Shown: positions 33,465 through 45,492, counted from the stretch's first letter. The stretch: 64,000 nucleotides of DNA from Typhlomys cinereus (GCA_023101885.1 JALPQD010000410.1:838142-902141); one strand, 5' to 3'. A program made the numbers and translations. Notes: a model not told the origin generated them from the sequence alone.

Positions 33465-33680
33465 TCTGTGAAATATGCGTTTCTTACATGTCTAGTCACA
33501 ATGAACAGTTTTTTTGAAAGGTGCATATAATATTTAGAGCAATCAATTATTTCAAGGACTTTGCCTGATTCACCCAGTTCTACATCTCTTTGTCTTCCTC
33601 AAACCTGATGTGACTTGACTGATAGGAGCAGGACCTGAAGAAATACATTGGAAAGAGAAAGAATGCTAACTGTCTTATAA
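33465..33680. repeat. Local duplication, copy 2 (about 216 bases)
   Basis: Diverged direct repeat of 32503-32720, 962 bases downstream, beginning next to a truncated SINE. Confidence 0.9.
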
Positions 33681-34009
33681 CTGTTGTTTTTGGAAAGACA
33701 AATAAGATAACAAACAACAGGGGATCAAATTTCATTATTAAGAGTGATTTCGTGTTTGCTATTCAAACGTGGCCTCAGTAATTAAGCATGAATAGCAGTC
33801 TGAAACATGTGACCCTTTTGATCACTAAATGCAACCTTGCAACTTAATTTATGATCTCTCAGCTGTCTCTTTTAATTGCCTTTTTTGTCATGTGTGTTTT
33901 TCATTTATTCTTTAAAAAATAAAATCTAACCAACATCCATGTTGACATGGAAAGACAGATATAATGAGTAGAATTGAAAAATTTATTGTGTGAATTAGTA
34001 TTTCTTCTT

Positions 34010-34342
34010 TGTACATGTGCATGTGTATGTAGGGGGTATGTTTGTGTGTGTGTGCATGTTCCTGCATGTGTAGGAATGAAGTTGATATCGGGAATCACTT
34101 TTGATTGCTTTTCCACTTTGTTCTTTTTTGAGACAGGCTCTCTAATCAAACCCAGAGTTAGTCAATAGGACTAGTCTGATAAACCAGCTTACTCTGGGGA
34201 TTCCCAGGCTCCACCTTCCAAGGCTGGAATTTCAGATGTCTTAACATACCCACCTGGCATTTTTTATGGAGTGTGGTAATCTGAACTCTAGTCCTTTTGC
34301 TTCATGGCAAGTTCTTTAACCTCTGAGATGTCTCCTTGGGCC
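34010..34342 (-). mobile_element. SINE, older subfamily with B4-like insert
   Basis: GT-rich tail, gaagttgatatcgggaatca, then a B4-like stretch (tttttgagacaggctctcta, aggactagtctgataaacca), ggggattcccaggctccacc and the degraded head cctctgagatgtctccttg. It may be a SINE inserted in, or recombined with, a B4. Confidence 0.7.
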
Positions 34343-37300
34343 TGAATTAGTATTTCAAAACAGACCTGACTTATTTAAGCTGGTTAAGTGGTTTTCAAAG
34401 TTTGGCAGGATGCTGAAATAGATGGGTTTCTCATTTCTATGAACTCCTATTCAGGAGCCATTGATACTAAAATTGTTAAACACGTGTGTCAAGCACGTGG
34501 TGACTATAGAAGACTTTGTACCTCTTTATTAGTTGTCCCTCACATCGGCTCCTGCAGTGAAGCCGACTTGTTAGGAATATAATACCCTCTGACTGGAGAT
34601 AATAATTTTTAAAGTAGCAGGGAATAATTCTCATAACCAAGGAATATTTCCAAAGCACCAAATGTACATTTATACTCTTTAAATGAAAACCTGACTTTTC
34701 ACCTCAAGATTCACCCAGCTCTGTATAAAATTTCTAATTATATCTTTATAAAAATGAGGCCAAAAGTACTGTTCAAAGAGAAAATAGTGTGTGTATATAT
34801 ATATATATCTCCTTTTTTTGCCAACCAATTCTATTTTCTTTGAAAGAAGACTCAATGAAGGGGAAGAAAAGATGGAGAATCACAAGTAATTTTTTGTACA
34901 CAGAGCAACAACCTTGAGGAATAGCAGGGCAGCTGTGTGCGGTGAGGTTCAGGCCAGGGAGGGCATCGCCTGGTCAGCCAGTCTCCCTGCCTTTCTGTCG
35001 CTGCCAGCAATTGCTTTACTTGCTTTGCTGAAGCAGGCACAGGACAGAAAGGCCACACGGCCAGAAAAGAGAAAACGCTGCAAATGCTAAAAGAAGCTTC
35101 CATCCTGTGTCTTTCTATGACACACTCCCATGAAGGAGTCATCTTAGAGATGCCTTTGAATATTCAGAAGTTTTAAGCATGAGAGGAGATTTCGCCGGCT
35201 TCTGTTCTCTCTCTGAGCGTGATGGTTCTTTGCATATGTTTTACTTAAGAAAAGAAATACTAAAATGGAAAGTCATCCAACTGTGGATGAGAGGGAGTCT
35301 TAGAAGTGATTTTGGAATGTCATTTGAAGAGGGTTCAGACAGTTTTGCTGTTAAGTAATTAACAGCATTTTAAGAGAAAAAAATTTCCATGTGCAAATAT
35401 TAAGGCATTTTGGAGAACTGATTATTCTGTGACAAAGAAGTCAAATATAAAGCATTCAACTCATCCATTTTTTTTAGGGACTTTCCTGTTTCTGTTGAGC
35501 TTGGACTCTGACCTAAGGAGCTTCTGATCTTTCTTTGTCACTGCAGAGAATGTGACTTTTGTGACATTCAATCTTGATATAAGCCATGTGTTACATGAGC
35601 TCAATTTGGTGCATGTATTGGCCTCTACAGCATATTAAATAACAATATTTATTTAGTAACTAAATTTAATAATAAATTAAATTTAGCGCAATATTAAAAG
35701 CACTAAAGCAATTCCTTGAAACATAGTAAAGAACACTACAACTATACAGCATTTGGGGAAGCACAATTCCACAAAACAGAAAGAGCAGTAGAGAACATAG
35801 CTAAGATTTGTTTATAAGAAAACAGAGGTATTGGAAATGTACATCATGTTGCTGCTTCTAGTTAGCCATGCAAGACCCATGTTCTTAACTTAGGGCAACC
35901 TACATTGAGTGTGTCATAGCAGAATGCTCTATTATAATGAATGAAACAATTTAATTTTCTGTTGACAAAAGAAACAGAGATTGTACACAAGATGGTGCTA
36001 TGCATGCTGGGGACTTTAGAACTGATCCTGTTAGCAGAGGAAGGGCTGGGGACGTTGGTATGATCTCAGCAGAGATGGCCAAAGATTTCGTGGAGGGTGA
36101 TATTGGGCATAATTGTCCATTGTGTTGGACTTCATAGCTGGGAGCCATGGATTTGGTTGGGTTTCTGGATGGAGTGGAGTCCCTTTGAATTTCTGGCTTT
36201 ATGTGTTATGGGATACACTATGATAGTGAATTTCAACTTAAGGTTTGGGAATTTCCTATAAATGTTGTGAAAGTTTACTCCTATTTTAAATTTTTCTTTG
36301 CAATAGTAAAGTTAAAAATAAAAAGAAACATAAACATGGGATCAGGGATCGTTGTGCTGAACAAATGTGCGACCTGTTGTTATGAAGATGAACTTACTTA
36401 TGATTTCTCCCCTATAGCAGCCTGAAATCCTGTTAAAAACAACAAATAAATTATAAGGAAGGAGAAGAAACAAAACACAAAACAAGAGGTGTCGTGAACA
36501 ACAGATTTTCTTACAGACACCCCTCTGTGGTGGAGTCGCATGTGGAGAGAACAAGTAAGAGTCTGTTGCCATTGTCAATCTAAAAATATATATGAAATTC
36601 ACAGCAAAAATGTCTGTTGGAAATTGTTATGGTACAGCTGGTATCTAAAGTGATGTGTTCTATGAGGAAATGGATTCTATAAAGGGTTAGTTTTGTTTTG
36701 GTGGATTTGCAATATAGTATTATACTAAGATGGAGGACGAAGCTTCCAAAAGCAACTGGGAATTCCTCAAATGGAAAACTCTTCTTCCCTTCACTGGGCG
36801 TGTGTGCATGTGAGAGTATGCATGTTTACATGTATGTGGACGCACATAGGTGTGCATGTGCCTATGGATGATCGAGGCCACTACTGTTGGAGACAGAAGG
36901 TTCAGTGACTACAAGATGACAACTTTTTCCTTCTAATGCTCTCTCTCTGGTTTTTGGTGGATCTCTATTTCTAGAGAGGTCTTGGCTAGAGTAGTTCTGG
37001 AAGGCCTTGAGATTGGGCTTATACCACCATAGAGTAGCAGCGTGACTATACGCTGCCAGGTACCACAAGCTGTACCATCTCCACAGTTAACCATGGCGAT
37101 GCTTTTTCTGCACTGTATCCACCAACTTTATGGGACTGCCAACCTGCTTGGGTATCAGGCTTAAACCTCAACATCCATAACGCTGGTCTTCTGGGTGGAT
37201 CGTGAAGTCTAAGTGTTAGTGTCACATCATAAGGAAAGAGACATGACTGACTCCCAGAATGGTCTGGGACTAACTTAAGCCAATGTGAACTTAGGTTCTG

Positions 37301-37889
37301 GGAGTTTAGAGTCTATATAATTCTCTGTTTTGCCTGCTATTAATATCTTAAAATATTTTAATAGAAAAATAGCAGAATTAGGATACTACAGTAGGGAAAA
37401 TACAAAATAAGTGTGACCAACAATGTGAAAATACAGTTATAATGAGGATGATTGTGGATACATAAAGTTCATAGTTTTTCTCCATAAAGCAGTTGGCTAA
37501 AGAAAAGGAGAAAGCAATTTATTGTATCTGGTATAGAATGAACAATAATAAATCAGTGTGTTTGGTGGTAGCTCTGAAAAAATATTTTAAATTTACAGGA
37601 AATAGTCATGCTTCCCTTGCATACAAGCAAAGACAAATAAAGTAATAATAGAAGAAAAAGTTTGCTCTGCAGGAAAAAAATGACACAAGATTTTGCAAAC
37701 TTGCAGCCTCTTCCAGAGGAAATTTAAAAATGAAGGCGACATCATGTAGGGTTGTACTTGGTGACCAGCAATTGTGTTTTGGGGAACTTACCCTACATAA
37801 ATTCTCCTAAAAGAAAAAAAAATGTTTGTGTTATATGCTTATAGCTAATTATTTATCATAAAAATTATAAACAAAACTATTTTTTAAAA
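34343..37889. other. Long unique AT-rich block
   Basis: Apart from an AT patch at 34794-34808 and a weak, degraded SINE-like GT/GC patch at 36797-36870, no interspersed repeat is recognised for about 3.5 kb, the longest repeat-poor stretch left of the CpG island. No exon is identifiable. 34860-35230 is more GC-balanced with a 96-codon minus-strand frame (34852-35142) that resembles no known protein. Confidence 0.35.
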
Positions 37890-38187
37890 TTATTTACTTA
37901 TTTATTTATGTGTGTGTGTGTGTGCATGTGTGTGCCAGAGGGCTTATGTGTGCCAAGAGGGCGTATGTGTGCATGTAGAGGCCCAAGAGTGACATTTTGG
38001 AAACATCTGGATTAATCTTCCTCTTATTTGCCGTGCTTTGAGGTTTCCCAAGCTCTGCCTTCCAGAGCTGGAAGTGTTGGCTGCTGCCATTTCTACCTGT
38101 CGTTTTCACATGGGATCCATGATTTGAACCCCTGTCCTTCTGGTTGTGAGGCAAAAAGCTTAACTCCTGAGCCATCTTTCCAGCCCC
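37890..38187 (-). mobile_element. tRNA-derived SINE, older subfamily
   Basis: ATTTATTTATTT and GT-rich tail, gaggcccaagagtgacattt, gaggtttcccaagctctgcc and the intact reverse-complement head ctgagccatctttccagccc. A short duplication (tatgtgtgcca/agagggc) lies near 37935-37965. Confidence 0.9.
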
Positions 38188-38211
38188 ATAAACAAAACTT
38201 TAAACCTGGTA

Positions 38212-38520
38212 TTTTAGTTTCTTAACTGGTTGCTGCAACCACACTCCTAACCTGAACACCTTTGAGGGGAAAATGGAGTTTTATTTCATTCATAATTTGA
38301 TCATGGCAGGATAGTCAAGAGCCCTGGGAGCTGGTCACACACATCTGCAGTGAGAGGAGGGAGCACCCCTCAACGCCTGGATACTTGCTTGCTCGCCAAT
38401 GCTCAGCCAGCCTTGTTCATCTTTGTAGAGTCATGAGCCACCTGCCTAGGGAATAGACTGCCCACCATGGGCGGGGTCTTCCCATATCAATTATACAGTA
38501 AAGACAATCAAGAGAAAGAC
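38212..38520 (-). mobile_element. MaLR-type LTR fragment, minus strand
   Basis: gttgctgcaaccacactcct, gaaaatggagttttatttca, gatcatggcaggatagtcaa and ccaccatgggcggggtcttc follow minus-strand MaLR order. The 3' flank side is truncated. Confidence 0.65.
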
Positions 38521-39414
38521 CTTTCAGGTGGACCTGAAGCGAGAACACTAGTCATCACACTTGGGTTAGTAAATTTCTCTCAAGAAACATGTGAGCTATG
38601 TCAACATCTAGAAAACCATGAAGCAAATTTAAATGGTGGAAAAGCATAATTAGCCACAGCTACACAGAAATGTAAATATGTGCACACATACCTATAAAGA
38701 GGAAACCAAATAATTTAAGTGACTAGCTTTCTAACCTTTTAATTCGGTGATATTGAATTTCTACCTCATGCTAGCAATTGGTTCCCAAGTGCTGGAGGGG
38801 TGTGGTGAACTGCATTGGGAGGAGACTAGACCCAGATGTGGACCTTTGAGGCGCTTTGCAGCGGTGGAGCATCCATCCACCTGCCATCGTGGAGGAAGCT
38901 CTGATGCATGCTCACTGATGATGCATCAGCTTTGGTCTGGAGGGGGCTTTTGGTCTGGAGGGGGCTTTTGGTCTGGAGGGGGCTTTTGGTCTGGAGGGGG
39001 CTTTTGTTCAGTTTGTATTCACATGGGATTAGTGTCCCCATGAATCAGCGTCTCCCCCTTGCTTTTGTTGACATGGCCGACTGGTTCTTCCTGATGGTTA
39101 ATTTGCACCTCAGTCTTGTCATAGGAGAATGCAGACGTGTGTTTTACATCCTGCTTCTATTTTTTCCTTTCTTGCTTCTGGATTCAGGTGGGTTTTCAGA
39201 GCTCTTAAAAACTTATCCACCCTGACCCCCCAGGTTATCATGGAGACCCAGTCTCTTGGCTGAGTTTTGCAGGTCACTATTCTTGAAGGAATACAGGTTC
39301 TCTGTGGAGGGAATGATTATGGCCTTTTGCATTCCCCTGTGACACCCAGACGACCAGCCGGCCTGGCTACATGGCACTGTTCAAAATGCTGGTGTCTCCA
39401 TTATTGTTTTGGTA
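38521..39414. other. Unique sequence around a minisatellite
   Basis: Holds the 18-base minisatellite at 38934-39005. Open frames crossing it on both strands are periodic only because of the repeat. Nothing else is recognised. Confidence 0.35.
38934..39005. repeat. Minisatellite, 18-base unit x 4
   Basis: Four identical copies of ggtctggagggggctttt. The unit length is a multiple of three, so frames stay open across it (Trp-Ser-Gly-Gly-Gly-Phe on the plus strand). Perfect identity indicates recent expansion or homogenisation. Confidence 0.98.
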
Positions 39415-39535
39415 ATTAAATTTTTAGAGTCTGTTTTACTCTATGGCCTGGACTGGTCTGGAACTTACTATGCAGACCGAGTGGCCTCGAACTTACTGTA
39501 ATTGCTGCCTTGACACCTTGAACGTCGGGTCACCA
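39415..39535 (-). mobile_element. B1 SINE, degraded
   Basis: gtctgttttactctatggcc, ctggtctggaacttactatg and gtggcctcgaacttactgta are B1 landmarks in reverse complement. Confidence 0.75.
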
Positions 39536-39599
39536 AAACCCATCTTAGCTGATGTTTTGAAATTATGATATAGGTCATTATGTTTTTCAAAAGAAAAAG

Positions 39600-39905
39600 C
39601 AGAAGCTTGAGAGATGGCTCAGAAGTTAAGACTGCCTTCCAAGCACAAGGTTCTGAGTTCGTATCCCAGGTCCCATGTAAAAAAATGCCTGGTAGAAACA
39701 GCAGCAGCCTGCACTTCTTGCCCTGGTGGGCAGAGCCTGGGAAATCCCAGAGCAAAGTAAAAAGAGGGTAGAAGCAATCCAAGATGATTCCCGAGGTTAC
39801 CCTTATTCCTCCACAGGGACACACAGTGCCCTCTGACATAAAAACATACACACACATGCACGCACGTGCAAAGTCAATCAATAAATAAAATTAAAAAAAT
39901 AAAAG
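39600..39905 (+). mobile_element. tRNA-derived SINE, older subfamily, full length
   Basis: Head agcttgagagatggctcaga, B box gagttcgtatcccaggtcc, body through tcctccacagggacacacag, CA-rich tract and tail aataaataaaattaaaaaaa. It is a good full-length reference for the older subfamily. Confidence 0.93.
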
Positions 39906-40732
39906 GCAATGAAAAATACTAAGGCAGAAAAAAAGACTTTTGAATCTTTATTAAACTTCACAGTTTAGGCCCCACCCTCTTTAGGAAGACGCTCGCTGGG
40001 CTTTGGAAGTGGTGGTGCAGATGTCCTGTCTGGAATCCTAGCACTCATCACGCACTTCTCGGCAGAAAGCTCAGTGCTCTCTCCTTTTGTCATGTTCTCC
40101 TTATCCTAAGAGACCTTTGTTGCTTTTGAGTCCCGCAAGGTTGTCTGAGTTCAGCTTGCTAAGGCCTGGAGTTTGTCATGTCTCTAAATATCCTACGTTT
40201 CCTTTCACTGGAAATGATACTTAGAAACTAGGACCTTGGTGTGTGCCCTTTGCCCCTGGAATGTTATGACTTGCAGGCCTCTTCAGAGGGCAGAGCTGGC
40301 GTATGTCAGGCTTCCACACTGCTCATGTGACTGCCGTGGTGACCCTGCCATCCACAGACACACCGTGGGAAGCCTCACAGCTTTTTCCAGTGTTCTGTCC
40401 TCCAGTCATTAGACAACCAGGAATGTGGAGCGTGGTCTTGAATTATCATCTGATAGATGACTTGTTAGTGATAGGAGGATGCACCTTTACCTGCTGACCT
40501 TAGGCAGTCGCCTCCACATCAATAACCCAAAATGATGTCATCAATCCGGGGACAAATTAGCTTTACATAACACCTAATACAATGCCCCAGAGAAGTCACC
40601 TTGCCCAAATTCTTTTTTAATCCTTAATCTATTCATGAGAAAAAGAAATTAGATCAGCCTAGAAGGTGTAATATTGTAAAATGTAGTTGTGATGGTTCAT
40701 CTTGATGGGATTTACAATCATCACTTCTGGGG
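39906..40732. other. Unique sequence
   Basis: A mildly GC-rich, CpG-bearing stretch (39960-40420) has no recognised repeat or exon. Confidence 0.3.
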
Positions 40733-41640
40733 TTGGGGGAGATAGATAGCTCAGGGGTTCTAGTCTTTCCTCCTGAGCAGAATGACCTGAGTTCAGATTC
40801 CAGGATCCTGTGTAAAAATGCCAGGCAGAAATGGCAGTGGCTTTAATGTGTATGTCAAACTTTCCTCTGGGTCCTCCTCTTTGATGAGGTGTAAGGACTC
40901 AGTGGCATTTCCTAGAACACTATTGTGGCTGTTAATCCCTTACTTCTAAGGATCCTAGTGCCTTTAATCCATGACTTTGAGGGGTCAATGATATGTTGGT
41001 CATTGCGCAGGTCTTGCAAAGTCTTATTATGATTGTTCGGCCCTAACTTGTGTGGAGTATCTTGCATATTGGTGCTCCTCCCCATCTTTTGGCTCTTACA
41101 ATCTTACCGCCCCCTCTTCTGCAAATTTCCCTGAGCTTCAGGATGGGGAGAGATTAGGGTGGCCTGGTTCCAGGTGGTTGATATAGATGGTCTGAATTAT
41201 GGTTTGCTGATTTTTTTTTTCAGTTTTGCTACTCCTGCAATGCCCTTGGCTTCATCCTGATGGGTATTGGATGTCACCTCCTAGCTAGAGATAAAAAGCT
41301 GTTAAAATAGAGTCTTGTTTAGATTCAAAGTTTGTATGAGTGGAAAAAAAATAAATTATTGGGAAAAAAAGAAATGGCAGTGGCCTGTAATTTTGGCTCT
41401 GGAAAGTGGAGCTTGGGAAACCTCAGAGCAAAGCAACAAGGAGGTAGAGCAATCCAGGATGATTCTTGAAGTCACCCTTGAGCCCCCATAGTCACACACA
41501 CTTAAGTGACCTTTTGTACACACACAGGGTGAAGGATGACTTCTGAAGTCACCCTTGGGTCCCCGTGCACACACAGTACCCTCTGATACACACAGACACG
41601 CAGACAGAGGCACACACACAGACATACATGCAAAAAACAT
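40733..41640 (+). mobile_element. Older-subfamily SINE split by an L1
   Basis: The first half runs to 40841 (head ggttgggggagatagatagc, ccaggcagaaatggcagtgg) and the second from 41385 (ctgtaattttggctctggaa) to a CA-rich tail near 41640. Removing 40842-41369 plus one target-site copy restores a continuous SINE. The 3' part contains a partial internal duplication (tgaagtcacccttg at about 41467 and 41541). Confidence 0.92.
40842..41369. mobile_element. L1 insertion (5'-inverted?) in a SINE
   Basis: 528 bases bounded by perfect 15-base direct repeats (40827-40841 and 41370-41384). Most of it is L1 3' UTR in minus orientation (ttttggctcttacaatctta, gccccctcttctgcaaattt), yet the A-rich tail (ggaaaaaaaataaattattg, then seven A) is at the right end. 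That pattern fits an L1 with an inverted 5' part (twin priming). Confidence 0.88.
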
Positions 41641-41649
41641 AGGGTGCAT

Positions 41650-41873
41650 TTTCTTTCTATTTATTTTTACCTTTTTATTTATTTATAATTATCCCGGACT
41701 GTGCTATCTCCTCTTTGCTTTGCTCTGGAGTTTCCAGGCTCTGCTTTCCAAGATTGGAATTGCAGGCTGCCACCATTTCTGCCTGGTATTTTTATGTGGC
41801 ATCTGGGATAGGAACTCAGGACCTTTTGCTTGTGAGGCCAAAGTTTAACCCTCAAGCCATCTCTCCAGCCCTA
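41650..41873 (-). mobile_element. tRNA-derived SINE, older subfamily
   Basis: ATTTATTT-rich tail, ttgctttgctctggagtttc, aggctctgctttccaagatt and reverse-complement head caagccatctctccagcccta. The part normally holding the caagggtgac segment is deleted. Confidence 0.9.
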
Positions 41874-41902
41874 GAGTACATTTCTTAAGAAACTCAAATA
41901 TG

Positions 41903-42228
41903 GATGGGGGTGATGGCTCAGTGGTTAAAGCCTTTGCATTACAAGCAAAGAGATCTGAGTTCAGATCCCTAATCCCACATAAAAATTCTGGCTGAGTATA
42001 CTGGCCCATTTAGAATTCTAGCTCTGGGATGCGGAACTGGGAATCCTCAGATGAAGCTGTCTAGCCAGACTAGCCTGAATGGTGAGCTCTGTGCTTAGTT
42101 TGAGACCCAGACTCACAGCAATAAGGTGGAAGAATGAATGAGGGTGATTCCTGATATCACCACCGGGAATCCACAGGCACACACACTCAAATGCATTCAT
42201 ATGTGTACACACACACACACACACCCAA
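41903..42228 (+). mobile_element. tRNA-derived SINE, long-bodied subfamily
   Basis: Head gatgggggtgatggctcagt, ctgagttcagatccctaatc, tagccagactagcctgaatg, gagacccagactcacagca and a CA tail at about 42208-42224. It pairs with 27597-27985. Confidence 0.88.
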
Positions 42229-43297
42229 TATTCTGATACCACAAGAACGTATCATCCATGTATGATAGTTCTGACAACAGAAACACTTTTGTCTCTTGCA
42301 TTTCAATGAGAAAACAGAAAAGACATATTCAGATAGATGAAAATTAAGATTCAAAAGCATTTCTTTATTAAAAAAAACCCAGCTGGATCAGACACAGTGC
42401 TATAGATTTTCTGTGTTAAAGGGGGAGAAACAATTAATAAAGCAGAAAAAATAAGTGAGTGCCAACTCTAGCTGTGTTTAATAGGGGGTTATCTCCATTT
42501 GGGGTGTGTTCCTGCAGGAGATGAGTGATGTTAGAATTAACACCATATGCAAATTCTCTCTAGATGCAGAAAGCCTTTGCTAGCACACTGCATCTGCCTC
42601 TTCCTTCCTAGATTCCCCAGCCTTCTCTCTGAAGATCTTGCTTATTCCTCTCTTCTCTCTCTTGTATACATTTTTAAGGAGGAAGGCTTATTTGGGGATG
42701 TATTAAAACAGTATCTCCCCAAGTACATAGTATAAATGCCCACGAGTACATTGCTACAGTGTATGCAGCAGGCAGGTCTTCAGACAAGGGGATGAGGTTG
42801 CCTGACCATCATTCTTTGGAAAAAAAAAAGATTACCTGAATAATTAATACCATTATGATAAGAACAGAATAGAGAGTCTTTCAGGTGAATCATGATGGGA
42901 TAGGTAGGATCTCTTTATTCGTGGGAAAGGTATGGAAATCAGATGTTTTTCTGTGATTCCTGTGTTCTCCAGGAACTGCAAGGGAACAAAGATGGACTGG
43001 GTTCAGCGGAAGGCGTCCACATCCACGTTGTCCATTGAGACTTTAACGAGTTGTTTCTCCAAAGATTAAAAACCATTCAGAGATTGTCTTCAGAAACTTC
43101 TAGAAATTTGCTTTGCATTAGGTAAAGATCTAAAACAGACTGGGGAGACAGCTAAGGAAGTCTCAGAATCACAACCCTCATGGAGGGAGCCTCCTAAGAC
43201 CAGGGAGTGGCCCTAATAATATCTACAAATGACTTTTGCTTAAATTTCAAATTTTATTTTTTGACTATGTGTTGGGTGCACATGTGTGTACAGGCAC

Positions 43298-43299
<2 letters not shown>
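42229..43299. other. Unique AT-rich sequence
   Basis: No gene or interspersed repeat recognised. A short GC-richer patch (42955-43040) is unremarkable. Confidence 0.35.
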
Positions 43300-43357
<58 letters not shown>

Positions 43358-43580
43358 AGCCAGAGGTTAATCTCAGGTGTTGTTCCTCAGGGCCATCTGC
43401 TTGGTTTTCTGAGATGGGGTCTCTCACCAGGTCCCAGGCATTGCTGATTTGATTGACTGGTTTGCCAATGAGCTTAAGAGATGCCACCAGGTGCAACTGT
43501 TTAATGTGAATGCTGGAGATCAAACTCAGGTTGTCAAGCTTGTGTGGCAAGCACTTTATTGAATGAGCTTTCTGCCCATC
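43300..43580 (-). mobile_element. B4-type SINE with (GT)28 tail
   Basis: The GT run at 43301-43355 is the SINE tail. It is followed by ctgagatggggtctctcacc, caatgagcttaagagatgcc and gctggagatcaaactcaggt, then the reverse-complement ID-like head (aatgagctttctgcccatcc). Confidence 0.82.
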
Positions 43581-43639
43581 CCTGATTATCTTAGTAAAAT
43601 TGGCATAGGCAACTTATTATATTCTATACGTTATTTGCT

Positions 43640-43745
43640 TATTTATTTAAAGACAGGGTCTTGCTTTGGTAGTCCTGGCTGGCCTATCCTCCTGCTTCAG
43701 CCTTCCAACTACTGGGGTTGTAAGGCAGGTGCCACAATATGTGGT
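43640..43745 (-). mobile_element. B1 SINE
   Basis: aaagacagggtcttgctttg, gtcctggctggcctatcctc and ccaactactggggttgtaag are B1 landmarks in reverse complement, in order. Confidence 0.85.
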
Positions 43746-43805
43746 TTATAACTTACTATTCTAGAGATGAATGACAAATTAGAATTTTCTTGGAAGATCT
43801 GTGTG

Positions 43806-44030
43806 GCTGGGGAGGTGACTCATCTGATAAGGTCCAAGAGTGGTGACCCGAGTTTGATCTTCAAAGTCCAACAGGTGTGCCTGACCTGAGTAATCCCAGA
43901 ACTCTGGAGACAATGAAGAAGTCCTTAAAGCAAGCTGGCTAGTGTAGACTGGTTGAGCTATTCAGTTCCAGGTTCAATTTGAGAACATTTAATGCGTACA
44001 TCACAAATACATACACATGCAAAAAAAAAG
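43806..44030 (+). mobile_element. B4-type SINE
   Basis: Head ggctggggaggtgactcatc, B box gagtttgatcttcaaagtcc, B1-like part gagtaatcccagaactctgg and tail acatacacatgcaaaaaaaa. Confidence 0.85.
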
Positions 44031-44285
44031 GCCTAGCTGAGAATCTGTGTGCAGTGTTTCCCGCTTGAAAGGGCTCTGCGTTTGTAGCATGAGTATATCA
44101 ACATTAAGTTTTAGAAAGCTTTCATAGGTCTGGAAAAGAATCCAAATGCAGATTTGAAGAAAGTCAACTGAACAAGATCAGAGCTGGATCGTGCTAATGC
44201 AACCTTACTGTGGAGAGACATCTCGGGACATATGCACAAAACAATTGACATTGTTCATGATATGTTGTAAGAGTTCTTTTTTTTT

Positions 44286-44568
44286 ACTTATTCAATTGTG
44301 CATGTATGCGTGTGTGCACGCGTGTGTATGTATGTATGTGTGTGTGTATGTGTGTGTGTGTGTGTGTGTGTGTAGAACCACGGACAAATTTGGGAACCAC
44401 CATGGGCGCCTCCATCTTCTCCTTGTTTACTCTGCCCCGAGATTCACAGGCTCCGCCCTACCAGGACCAGAAACTCAGGCCGCCCCTATATGTGGGATCT
44501 AGGATCCAAACTCAGGACCTTCTGCCTGCAAGGCAGAGGCTTAACTCCTGAGCCACCTCTCCAGCTCT
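44286..44568 (-). mobile_element. tRNA-derived SINE, young subfamily
   Basis: The reverse-complement head (gagccacctctccagct), body and GT tail match 1800-2076 closely, with a small deletion in the body near 44484. The sequence gagttc plus a T run occurs at both edges (44271-44285 and 44569-44583) as a target duplication. Confidence 0.93.
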
Positions 44569-44846
44569 GAGTTCTTTTTTTTTTAATTGTGGATATTTAT
44601 TTATTAAAGAATCAAGAGAAAACTAGGATTGAAAGTCTGGCCTAAAAACACTTTGCAATGGAACACAGACGATCCCGTCAGACCTGATACCCGAGGGAAT
44701 TTACCCGCTGGTGCCTGACAAGTGCCCAAGCACTGACTGGTACAGGTACCCTAGAAGTAGCCCAGGCGTGTAGGGAGATGCAGAAGAAGGAAAATGGGTG
44801 GGAGGAGAGAACTGGAAGGGAGGAAGGGATGTGCGTGGAGGGGCAG

Positions 44847-45492
44847 TGTAATTAGTCAGCGTTCTCTGAAGAACAGAATCTATAGAATGTAATATATATA
44901 TATATATATATGAATTGATTAAAATAACTCACAATAAAAATAGTGTCTTCAAAGTAGCCACCTGCAGCCACCTGGTTCTTGACTGGAATGTTCCACAAAG
45001 CCAAGATCCCAAGAAGGTCTCAAGCCTTTGTTCCTCTGGAGGGTCGAAGATGCTGAGTTCTGATGTCGGTGAAAAACAGCTGGACGCGACGACAGCGATA
45101 TACAGCAAACAACAGCAAGGCCTAGAGACCAGGCTCCAAAGGCAGCGGGAACAGCAGCAACATGGTAGCAAAGATGAAGCTCCGAGTTAGCCAAGGACAG
45201 AGGCGGCAGCAGCAACAAAGAAGGACACGATGCTCTAAAAGTGAACAACTCTCTCAGAGTGGACTCCACAGCGATTCAACACAGGATAAGGGAAGAGCAA
45301 GTCCCTCCTCTTTGCACCTCCTAATTTTCCAGTTCACCACTGGAAAGTACCACCCACTATGGGCTGGGTTCTCCACAGCAATCAATCAAATACCTGCAGA
45401 CTTGTTCAGGGGCCATTCCAACCATTAACCTTACACAGCTGCCCCTACTCAGTCTGCGACTGTCAAGTTGATACCAAAATACAACCATAATA
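44847..45492 (-). mobile_element. ERVL-like solo LTR, about 646 bases, minus strand
   Basis: Starts TGTAATTAGTCAGCGTTCTC and has gaacagaatctatagaatgt, an AT run at 44893-44912, gactgtcaagttgataccaa and end CAACCATAATA. Flanking 5-mers ggcag (44842-44846) and ggtag (45493-45497) differ at one base. The middle is rich in CAG-like triplets (gcggcagcagcaacaaag). Open frames inside on both strands are not retroviral genes. Confidence 0.8.

Noticed and set aside
38934..39005. Possible CRISPR-like or coding repeat
   Set aside because: Units are directly adjacent with no spacers, the host is a mammal, and the array is a plain minisatellite.
44915..45269. Open frames on both strands within the LTR
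   Set aside because: They lie wholly inside a solo LTR, have no resemblance to retroviral proteins, and reflect CAG-rich composition.
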